From: Isohypsibius dastychi
Lineage: Eukaryota; Tardigrada; Eutardigrada; Parachela; Isohypsibiidae
Direction: 5' to 3'
NCBI GenBank assembly: GCA_034696485.1
Contig: JAQIWT010001264.1
Location: forward strand, 1 to 11,613
Length of the DNA: 11,613 bases
A model generated the notes under the pieces. It ran no database searches and was not told where the DNA came from. It saw only the letters and a program-made list of their open reading frames with translations. Below, piece by piece: positions 1-8,180 of the stretch. Position 1 is the first letter of the stretch. Every line of letters begins with the position of its first letter. The translations under genes and the position numbers were made by a program.

Positions 1-2
1 TG

Positions 3-568
3 GATGGAATCTTTGTTGAATGGGAACCTTTATTAGGATGCTTGGAAATTCAGCCGATAAGACGGATAATTTTGCGGGATGTTTTCGTGTTGAAAGTGCC
101 ATCTTCGGCGCATGAATTCGGAGCTCCCGCTATCCCGATGCAAATCGACCTTGCCGTTGTGGAGTTTCCTAAAATGAAGGAAGAGGCCGAGGATGATGAA
201 TGTAAAAATATCCACAAAGCGATGCTGTTGATGCTGGAGAAGCACGTTCAACCACTGGGCGAAAAAGAGCTTGAACAGCTCACCACAGCCATCAGCGTTA
301 CGTGGAACGAATCGGACCGGAAGTTGATCGCTTCGATAATAAAAGGGTAAATCAGCATATTCGGCAACTTTTGATTCCGAAGCATTATACCATTTACCGA
401 TTATTATTTTACAGGAGAGAAGGAATAGAAGTAACCACAGACACTCAAGCAAGAGATCTAAAGGTCATCACACAACGAGAATTACTCCCATTTGTTTATC
501 GCTTGTGGCCTCATCTAAAACCGAAAATCAAGGAGCCATGTTTGTTTATTAAAGGAATGCGAAGGTGA
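3..568 (+). CDS. C-terminal part of an unidentified protein (two exons, 5' end off the window)
   Basis: Two exons are seen: 3-346 (open from the window edge) and 415-568, joined by a 68-base GT-AG intron (347-414) with a good acceptor (TTTTACAG). The joined frame gives about 165 residues ending in TGA at 566-568. The middle is acidic and helical-looking (KMKEEAEDDEC, then a leucine-rich stretch). Near the end is LLPFVYRLWPHL, which faintly recalls the LLPxxxxxWPxL helix of HEAT-repeat proteins such as TTI1. TTI1 should continue for roughly 200 more residues here, so I do not assign it. An acceptor-like TTTATTAG at 29-36 means the first few codons could be intron. A weak alternative splices at 564 past this stop (40-base intron, acceptor CCGAG) and adds about 37 codons to a TAG near 717. 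The antisense frame is also open but looks less protein-like. Coding status is likely; identity is unknown. Confidence 0.5.
548..553 (+). terminator. Possible polyadenylation signal ATTAAA of the left-hand gene
   Basis: ATTAAA lies inside the last coding exon, 13 bases before the stop codon. Cleavage 10-30 bases downstream would leave a 3' UTR of almost no length. No AATAAA is present on the plus strand between the stop and the convergent gene at 749. Weak by itself, since a hexamer like this is common by chance. Confidence 0.25.
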
Positions 569-584
569 TTTTTTGTCCAATGTT

Positions 585-590
585 TTTATT
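585..590 (-). terminator. Polyadenylation signal AATAAA of the FRMPD4-like gene
   Basis: The minus strand reads CACAATAAAAACATTGG here, a canonical AATAAA about 160 bases past the stop codon at 749-751. Cleavage 10-30 bases further would fall at about 575-555, inside the last codons of the plus-strand gene. The predicted 3' UTR is therefore roughly 180 bases. Confidence 0.6.
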
Positions 591-748
591 GTGCCATTTC
601 CGAGACAAGTTAAATGTACACTCTTGAGAACCGAAATAATCTGCGAACCACATTGTTTTTTGGCGTCATGGCAAAGACTGAAGGAACTGTTAACCGGTTC
701 AGGTATCCAGAATTAGGAACAACTAGAAATTATTTTGACCCAAAGCAG

Positions 749-3700
749 TTAAGCGTGCGAGTGTTCTTCATCAAGTGCTTGAGGTTGAAACTGAGAACTG
801 CCGTTCTGAGAACTCTCAATGGACCGAATAGTTCTCATAAGTGTAGTAAGTGATGCGGCCAGTTTAGTAGCTTCCGACATGAGCAGTTTGACCGCGGGAT
901 CGTGAAGGCTGTTCTCTTGGAGAGGAGAGTTGGTACTTGCTGGACGGAATGCAGCCTCGATTGTCGATCGGAATGATAAAGACACCATAAGGATCCCTTC
1001 AATCAAATTAACGGCTTCTTCCACAGTGGAAGAATATCTGGCAACAAGGGTTGCAGAATGAAACATCATGCCAATAAGATCTGTGCAGCGAACCAGACTC
1101 TCGTGGAACAGCGAATGCTTCATCGATGAGTTCCCCGTTAAAGATGTCGGACGTCCGCCACCTCGTTGAATGTTGTCCATTTCATTTCCACTTCCGGATA
1201 GAGAAGCTGGTTCACAGACTCCACTTAGCATCACGGTCGAGCTTTTGACAAATGCTTTCGAGGCTGTTACGAAGCGGCGAGCTTCGGAAACTAACTGCTC
1301 ACGAGCCAGTCTCAAGTTCGAGAGATTCGGGGTTATCGTATCAGGGCGTCTAATAGAATCCAACGTCCAGTCAATCTCGTTGATAATTCCACCAACACGT
1401 TCGAGAACTTCGGCATCGGTTTCCGGTTCGTACTTCCGGTGACCGCCCATCTGAATGTCAACGCAGGTGATGTTGGATGGTCCATAAGAGGAACGATGAA
1501 ATGTCGACTCGTCTTCATCATCACCGTTTCCGTTCGCCATGTGGTCAGATATATCAGCTGGATCTTGACCTCGAACAGCCGTGACAATACGTTTCCGGAA
1601 TTTGTCTCGTGGAGGTGGTGGGCGATTTCGGTAGCGGTTTCGGTTCTGAGAACCTATCGGTCGCGGAACTTGAGAAAAGGGCAAGGTTGCGCTCGGATGA
1701 ATTCCTCCGATTATTGGGGGTTTTTTATTGCTTTTTAAATTCAGGACTGGGTTTTTCCTCCACATTACCGGAGTGGACTGTTCTGACGCAGATGGGGTTG
1801 TGGAGACCAAGTCTGACTCGCTGCTGGCATTACTCTTCCGCTGAGCAATTTCACTAAGTTGTGCGTTGATTTCGGCAACACAGTCACGGAAAGCTTCGGA
1901 ATTCTCCTCGTCTCTCGTTTCGTCCCGGTTGTCATTTTTCAGCAAAAACCGTGGGCTAATCAATGAATCGACAACTCCATTTCCGTCGACTGAAGTCCTT
2001 CGAATGTCGGAGATTTCGCGCGTTAGATTGCGCTGATGTCGTTCCAGAGATTTATTTCTTGGTGGTGGTGGAGGGGGAATGCATTTTGGTTTGGGGGGAA
2101 CAGGTGGTCTTTGGCTGAAATTATCGACGCCGCTGCAGCTGGGAGATCCGTTTTGATAATTGGTCAACAAGTTGGCCGATGGCGGTCGGCTGGGAGAATG
2201 TTCAGGTGGAGGAGGAATAACAAGATTACGAATGTCTTCGCTTGTGACGCGATGGAGATGAGGATGAGCTTCATCCGGATCAGGAATGGTCATTGCTGCT
2301 ATGAAGGAATTAAGCTCGTTCAGTGCTTCGTCTAAGGTCACCGAGGACTTCTCCGAGTAATCGCGATGTATTAATCCCAGATTGGTGGTTAGAAGAGGGG
2401 AATCTGAAAAAGAATCAATAAATCAAGGCCGGTCCAAGAAAAATTGCATTTGACTTCAAAAAAATAAATTTCAGTTCACAGAAGGGAATCTCGTGGAGAC
2501 AATTCGAAACGATATTTTTTGTCACGAAAATGTGGTTTATACTGATAACGTCTGAAACGACGCTGACAAATAACATGTAATTAATCAAGCTTTAATTCCA
2601 CGCTTGAAAAGATTCAAAACTACTGGAGGAAAAGGCTGTTACTTGAATAAACAAGTGAGATCCGTATTACGTAACGGAAATAAAAATGAAATCACAAAAT
2701 TCAATTTTCACATTTACCTTCTTGAATATCCGGCAAGTAGTCCTCTCCATGGTCACATCCGGGAAAGGGCACAAGAGGGTCACGGAACGGCGTAGGCGGT
2801 ACTTCAATATCGCTATAGAGCATAGTTTCACTGGCCTCTTCTGGTATCGGAATTTGGCAGAGATCAATAATATCCGGATCGTGATACACTGATCCGGCAC
2901 TTTGACGGTTGTCTTTGCGTTCCAGTCTGTCCATTTCAATCTCGGTGATGCTGTCGACGTAGATCTGCATTCCGTCTTGTTTGAATTTTCCAAAATCATC
3001 CGGACTGTGCAGTCCGAAACTCGATCCACTCCGAAATAAAGAGGAAGGTGGATTGGCAACGCGGTGAGTCGGTCCGGCTCGTCCATTTCCGGTTATTCGA
3101 TGGATGGGCGAATCCGTAGGCGTTGTTGACACGCTGTCCGTTTCTTCACTATCCGACGCAAGCTCCATTTTTTCCGGCCAAATTTTCTGGTTTTCCACCG
3201 GCGTTGAAGGTGTGTTTAATTTCGACAGCTGCGCCGCCAGCTCCGAATTCGAAACCGATCGAGATCCTTGATGTCGGATAATATCCGGATGTGGTCCGTT
3301 ACTGAAATCAGTTTGTCCGAATAAAATGGCATCAATGTTATTTTGATAACGGGTGATATCGTTCTCTCGGAGATTTGCTAATCGGAGAGCTCGCTCAGCC
3401 ACCGGCGTATCTAATTCCGAAGATGTCGAATCGTCGATGAAGCGCATATTTTTAACGATGTCAGGCTGAACGAGGTTTCCATTCGTGGTTCTTGTTAGCT
3501 TCACTTCAATGTGAGTTGGTGTCGTCGGCTCTTCTTCCCTCGCTTTCGTGGTGTCAGGGATCCTTTGTACAGGCGGCACCGTGACTGATGAAATCACGGG
3601 CACTTCTGGGAGTATAGCCTGGAACCAGATTTGATTAGCAGTGATATCAATTTTCTTTATAGGATACAGTCTCTTTAATCGGTTAGTTGAATAGGACATT

Positions 3701-6700
3701 CAATCTCATCTCATCGATTTCCTAGCTTCAAAATTTCGATAGAAATCACATCCATATTCCGTTTCAGTTTGCTGAATTTCAAAGGCCTCATTCAAAATAA
3801 ATAACGATTAATAACGAAAATAAAAACAAATGCTAAATAATAAATAAAAAATAATAACGAATTTAAAATGAAAAATTCAACGTTTTTGATAAATGACTGA
3901 CAATCATAAAAATTGTTGATTGCAATAGTTTTAGCTATTAAACTAATAGAAGCAAAGTCCAACAGGAGATGAAGCCGGACAAAAAGGTCACCTTCCTTCG
4001 AGTTACGTTTTAGACAAAAATTTCATGGCTGCTTACCTGTCGTAGTACTTGAACGACTGTTTCTTGTGGCGGAGGTGAAGCCGAAAAGTCGGCCTGGTGT
4101 TCCGAAGTGCCTCGAACAGTTTGGTCGCTGTACTGAATGCTGATGGGTTTGAGTTCAGCAGGATAGCTCCACGGCATGGAATAAACTACATGACGTCCAT
4201 AATAAGGCGGGGGATCTATAAAGAGGAGCAATTAATTTGATTTGAGATGGCGAGGCAGTCATGAGGAATTGAAAATCCAAATCGGTGCTTACCACAAGGA
4301 GACCGGCTGTCGTCTTTCGAGTCGTCCAAGAAGAGTACTCTTAACGGAACGCCCAGAAATAACTGTGAGTATCCATTCAGTAGCTGAACCATATCATCAA
4401 GATCATCGCCATTTTCCGTCTCGAAACAGAAACGCTGGAAATCAGAGTCAAAAACAGACTGTTAAGCGAGAGCTCGTTTGCCGGCTTATATTCCACTCAC
4501 TTCATGCAGAGGGGGTTTGACATGTATCTCGATGGAATGGTATGCGTCTGGAATTTCGGAAATCACAACTTCGCGAATCGCTTCTAATTCGGTTAGCTTG
4601 ACGGGCTAAAAGGAGGAAAAAGCGCCGGTATTGAATAATCGATGAATAAACGAGTCGGCTTTGCTTTCTTACAGCTCCAGTGACAGTGCCACTTATTTGG
4701 CTCAAACCGAACTTTGGAGAAACGAGGACCAACCCATCGGTTTTTGTGTCCTGTATGAATGATTGACGAGTGTCAAAGCGGGAATTTGAGAAACGGAGCT
4801 GATTTTCTATTCTTACGGGGAAAAGGACGTTGAAGCAGCGACCGCCAAATGTTGTCATCTCGCTCAAGATTTTCAAATAATGCACTTTAATTTGTGTTTC
4901 TGTCAGACGTTTTTGGCCGGGCGTGCACAGCTGCTGATTGTTCACTTTGATCAAATGTGAAAGGAGCCGTCGAAGTTCTTTATGTTTCATGGCCTCCAAT
5001 ATCGACGGCGGAATAAAACGTTCCAATCCACAATCCTTTCTAGAAAAAATTCACCATAATTAAAGCCATTCATCTTGTTTTTCAGTTCGAAAAACATTAT
5101 CGATAATCGATATTTTCGGATTTGTTTTTCAAACTATCGAGTGGAGTGGATGAAACTTTTTACAGGCCTTACTCTATTTTCTTGACGGAAACTTTAGAAG
5201 TCACATTGCTGCTGAGGGAATGCTGTTGCATTTGCAAAGCCGCTAGCCGCAAAGCCACATCGCATCGCAATTCCGTAGCGAACCGTTCATCAATGACATC
5301 GTTGCAGCACTAAAAGATACACTTCGATAAATATCTAATATCGACCGGAAAACCTGTGTTTGCAATACGCCGGCAATTACTATTCATAGAATTGTATAGT
5401 GAAAGCCGTGATTTCCACAAGTGGATCTGTGTAAATACACTCTTCGTACCTGCACATAAAAATAATCAAAGGCCACAGGGTCAGCGCGCAAAAGATCGAA
5501 GGAGTCTCTGGAGATGAACATCACTCGAAAGAGACACCGTAAATGTTGTGCTCCAGGTCGAGCGGCAATCTGTAACGGCAAAATATATCTCCAAACGAAT
5601 TCCATTTTATTTAAAAACTCACCTTGGCTATTGTTTCATCAGGGCTGAGCAGCTTAAGCTGATTCTTTTTATAACTTCTCACATGCTCCGTTACCAAAGC
5701 GAAATGTTCGATTGCTGTTATGGATAGCTTTTCTTTCAACGAATTCATCACATCCTGCAGGGAAAAAACAAAGCTCTCAATTTTGAAATAAAATTTAAAA
5801 CTCAGACACTTACCCTGACAGAGGTTTTCCCATCATATTTGAAAGACTTGGTTTGACCATTTTCAAGGAACACTTTGAGCACATTGGGTATGAAAGGAGA
5901 TGACCCCGGTTCAAGATTGACAGATGGCGCCGCATTCGCCGTTCCGTTTATCAGTACGCCATCCGCAAAGCGCACTCTGGATGGTTTACTCTTCAACCGC
6001 GCTTTTTTTGCGGCACTTAAAAAGGCCGATTTCCGGCTGGCCTGTTGGATGAATTAAAATATTAAAAGACTAAGACTTTGTTTACTAAATGTATTTCTAT
6101 ACATTATCGCTTTGCGGCTGACAGACCACTAACGTGACCGAATCCTTACAAGCTCTGACAAGCTCAATGACATGATCACGAGGCGCTTTCTCGACATCTT
6201 CCCCATTAATTTTGAGAATGAGATCCGAAGGGAGTAGTTTTCCAGCGCTTGGTCCATCTACAAGGATAGTTCTCAGATCAGCTGATTATTACAATTAACT
6301 GCTCCACATAGCTAACGCGTTGATCACAATTAAAAAGGGGGTACCTTCATTGACGAATCTCACGATGACCGGCTTCTCGCTGCCAGCGACAAACCCAAAT
6401 CCGATGATGGGATCTCGCTGCAAAGTGATCTCACGAGGCGTGGGAAACACTTCGTATTCCGAGCCATCATCTTCTTGAAGGCGAGGGTCATCGTACGTCG
6501 TATATTTATCCAGATGACTGCAAATAATCCAGATGAATTTTCTTGGTATTCGGCTGTCATTAGAAATGATGACACATAGAATACTTTAGCAGACTTTTCT
6601 AATGTTCAGTTCTAGTTATAAATAATGACATCCTTTCCTTATTCTTAGTTACCCAGAATGTTAAAAAACCGGCAAAAGTCAGAGCATCACTGTCAATGAA

Positions 6701-7743
6701 TTAAATTATTCGAAGGAGTCAAAAAACGTATCTGTCTCTTTTATAAAAGTTAGGTAGAGCGGTCTGAACGCATAGGATGCGAAATCAATATTTCAGTCAA
6801 TATTTCAGGTTTGAAGTTTCGATTGTTAATCTCTCGATTATCGGACGGACGGAACGCCGATATTGGTGGACTGAAGGAACATTGTTTTAGAACGCGGTAT
6901 TTTAGTGGTAGGGAGACGAAATGCTCATCTACGTATTCCAGGGAGAATTATTATTGAAAAGCAGGGCGATCGGGAGTAAACCATTTTGACGGAAATGAAA
7001 GATAATTGTTATGGATGAAAAAATTAATGGTCAAATGCACAAGCAGTCACGTCCTTCATTCTTCTTCCTTTTTCCTGTCACTTATGACTGAAAGCATCAA
7101 TAATTTTCCAATTACACAGCTTAATCCCACTGCGCTCAAATATTCCCTTACTCCTGCTGAGATCATCAAAATGATGAGCCATAAAATTACGCAATGCTAC
7201 TGGGCTGACAGCGAGTAATCCACCCATTGGCTGTTTAAAGCTATCTTTTCAAAATTCATTACAACATCCGGGGTTATCTTCCTTTTGGGCTGTTTGCTCA
7301 GGCGCAAAAAATTAGATTGCTTCGACTTCTCGAGCACGCAAAGGGACCTAAATATGGCTGCCTGAGATGTCATTGAAAAATGGAATTCTTGTCTATGAAT
7401 AAAACTGGTGGCCATATATGAATAATCAAAACATCAGGTCTGTCCAAAATGTTACACACAATTATCAAATTAAAAATCGAAATATTGATTCGTAACCCGC
7501 TTTTTTGCCCGAAAATATGAGATGAATAATCGAAGACTGAAGTGCTAAAATAATTTTCAAGCTAGTTTAGTACCAGACTTACTTGATAAAATAAATGCGT
7601 CCTTGCGAATCGTTGGCACACTCCCATCCATAAGGCAGCCTCCATTCCCCAGAATCCCAGTTCTCAGCTGGTGGCACCCACTGAGTGGTCTGCGTGGCAT
7701 GGCTGCAAAATTCAGAAACGTTATATGTAGGATATTTCAGCAT
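749..7743 (-). CDS. FRMPD4-like: FRMPD4/Preso-like scaffold: WW, PDZ and FERM domains with a long tail (14 exons)
   Basis: Exons in transcript order: 7743-7583, 6517-6345, 6257-6103, 6041-5814, 5754-5623, 5569-5450, 5309-5173, 5039-4817, 4750-4673, 4605-4501, 4434-4293, 4215-4037, 3618-2718, 2403-749. All introns are GT-AG and phases match at every joint (4389 nt, 1462 residues; human FRMPD4 is about 1320). Diagnostic matches to vertebrate FRMPD4, from memory: LPYGWE (WW), [12 protein letters not shown] (PDZ), [16 protein letters not shown] (FERM F1), RCLFRVMF and [11 protein letters not shown] (F2), [19 protein letters not shown] and FGGRCF (F2/F3). Vertebrate FRMPD4 is a membrane-associated adaptor for PSD-95, Homer/mGluR, betaPIX and LGN; function here is inferred. 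The ATG at 7743 is in frame behind a TAA (7750-7752) and gives an N-terminus as long as the human one. The alternative is an acceptor at 7703-7704 (TTTTGCAG) joining upstream exons outside the window. Weakest donors: GTACCC (6344) and GTATAG (6102). Family assignment is very sure; the exact start is not. Confidence 0.93.
812..1420 (-). other. Predicted helical C-terminal block of the FRMPD4-like protein
   Basis: Residues about 1240-1442. After a long disordered tail, the sequence becomes hydrophobic and heptad-like. Runs include [59 protein letters not shown] and [18 protein letters not shown], ending in [20 protein letters not shown]. Four to five amphipathic helices separated by Ser/Gly linkers suggest a folded bundle. 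I do not recognise a named family. The protein ends DEEHSHA, with no PDZ ligand. Confidence 0.6.
2057..2215 (-). other. Proline-rich cluster (SH3/EVH1/profilin-type ligands)
   Basis: Residues about 975-1027 in exon 14 contain IPPPPEHSP, then RPPVPPKPK, then [16 protein letters not shown] fits a class II SH3 ligand (PxxPxK), and the uninterrupted proline runs suit EVH1, profilin or WW partners. A further [11 protein letters not shown] lies near residue 1172. Such motifs occur by chance in disordered tails, so partners are not assigned. Confidence 0.55.
2404..2717 (-). other. Intron 13 (314 bases), no recognised content
   Basis: The donor GTAAATG at 2717 follows GAA-G. The acceptor TTTTTCAG at 2404-2405 restores the frame with AT, making an Asp codon across the joint. 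The downstream exon is open for 1655 bases to the stop at 749-751. Nothing else is recognisable inside. Confidence 0.8.
2779..2874 (-). other. Conserved tail segment with Homer-type PPxxF ligand (exon 13)
   Basis: Residues 860-891 contain DIIDL, then a short acidic run, then VPPTPFRD. Human FRMPD4, as I recall it, has DIIDLTSLPPPE followed by APPPGFRD at the equivalent place. PPTPF (885-889; bases 2799-2785) fits the Homer EVH1 consensus PPxxF and resembles the PPSPF of group I mGluRs. The surrounding tail is otherwise low-complexity and Ser/Thr/Pro-rich, so this conserved island stands out. Confidence 0.7.
3619..4036 (-). other. Intron 12 (418 bases) with AT-rich low-complexity core
   Basis: The donor is GTAAGC at 4036 and the acceptor TTCCAG at 3619-3620, both at codon boundaries. 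An open stretch just upstream of the acceptor (to an in-frame TGA at 3702-3700) has no better acceptor, so I placed the exon start at 3618. The acceptor lacks a strong pyrimidine tract and is one of the less certain joints. Confidence 0.65.
3795..3895. repeat. AT-rich low-complexity tract with repeated ATAACGA
   Basis: The stretch is almost wholly A and T on the plus strand, with AATAA-type units. ATAACGA recurs three times (near 3801, 3811 and 3854). It looks like degenerate simple sequence inside intron 12, with no sign of a transposon. Confidence 0.6.
4293..5888 (-). other. FERM domain, F1-F2-F3 lobes (exons 4-11)
   Basis: Residues about 215-550. F1 begins at [16 protein letters not shown] and includes [16 protein letters not shown]2 runs from RCLFRVMF through [28 protein letters not shown] and [15 protein letters not shown] to [11 protein letters not shown]3 starts at FGGRCFNV, continues through [15 protein letters not shown] and IEIHVKP, and ends with the helix [14 protein letters not shown]. 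All three lobes look complete. Seven short introns (53-140 bases) interrupt the region and all keep frame. FERM lobes bind phosphoinositides and receptor tails at the membrane. Confidence 0.92.
6103..6438 (-). other. PDZ domain (exons 2 and 3)
   Basis: Residues about 83-159. The carboxylate-binding loop is GFGF (93-96), preceded by ITLQRDPII as beta-A/B. The rest of the fold is clear: GPSAGKL, the [11 protein letters not shown] strand pair, [11 protein letters not shown] as helix B and VTLVVCQ as the last strand. The splice between exons 2 and 3 (6344-6258) creates an Asp codon before GPSAGKL. In FRMPD4 this PDZ is reported to bind betaPIX-type C-termini; partner choice here is unknown. Confidence 0.92.
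6345..7701 (-). other. WW domain (split by the 1065-base intron), preceded by a WW-tail-like segment
   Basis: Residues 36-67. Exon 1 supplies [19 protein letters not shown] and exon 2 completes it with [13 protein letters not shown]. The first Trp (W40), the aromatic pair (Y51, F52), N54 and the closing Pro (P65) are present. The second conserved Trp is Tyr (Y62); as I recall, human FRMPD4 has Phe there, so this looks like a family trait. About 20 residues earlier (15-29), [15 protein letters not shown] looks like the C-terminal half of another WW repeat. WW domains bind proline-rich ligands. Confidence 0.85.
6518..7582 (-). other. Intron 1 of the FRMPD4-like gene (1065 bases), no recognised content
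   Basis: This is the longest intron in the model. It has a strong donor (GTAAGT at 7582) and a good acceptor (ATTTGCAG at 6518) and splits the WW domain. It is AT-rich with only short random open frames on both strands. I see no exon, RNA gene or repeat in it. Long first introns often carry enhancers, but nothing specific is visible. Confidence 0.75.
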
Positions 7744-8030
7744 TGAAATTTATGTTTGTCAGCTCGATTCAATCATTTAGTCTGTCGACGTCACCAGAGT
7801 GTGATTAACTAAACCTTAACAACAAATTGGTGGAAATGACATGATCAAAACATAATTAAACTTCAAATGAAAATACTGAATTATTTAATTATTTCTTTCA
7901 ATCACCTTCGTAAACGAACCAGAAGAAAAACTGGAAAACCAAAGAGTTATTTCTTGTAAAAACTTGTAATTGTTTATTCCCAAACGAACGAATTCAGATC
8001 GGCCATCAGCCGAATAAACAAGAGCAGTAT

Positions 8031-8180
8031 GGTATGGTTAGATGGGAATTCATTTCCTGAGCAGTTTCAAACGCTCCAAGTGTCCAATATTGCCCGGAGC
8101 ATTACTTTACTTATCAACTGCTGTGCCAAAAAAAGAGTTAAATCGGGATGAAACCGCCGGGGACCAGCTCTAACCATACC
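8031..8180. repeat. 12-base inverted repeat with a 126-base spacer
   Basis: GGTATGGTTAGA at 8031-8042 is exactly complementary to TCTAACCATACC at 8169-8180. The spacer is too long for a miRNA hairpin, and no target-site duplication or longer terminal match is evident. It could be the remnant of a small foldback element, or chance. Confidence 0.3.

Noticed and set aside
33-452. 139-codon open frame on the minus strand over the left-hand gene
   Set aside because: It lies antisense to two plus-strand exons joined by a good intron, and its residue pattern looks like a shadow frame. It also lies beyond the AATAAA that ends the minus-strand gene.
4502-5026. A single uninterrupted 174-codon minus-strand exon across the FERM F2/F3 region
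   Set aside because: The homologous protein needs introns 4816-4751 and 4672-4606 removed. The open frame persists only because intron 8 is a stopless multiple of three, and its last third is in the wrong frame.
5096-5107. 12-base palindrome ATTATCGATAAT with a DREF-like TATCGATA core
   Set aside because: It lies inside a 133-base intron of AT-rich DNA; one short palindrome there has no support as a functional site.
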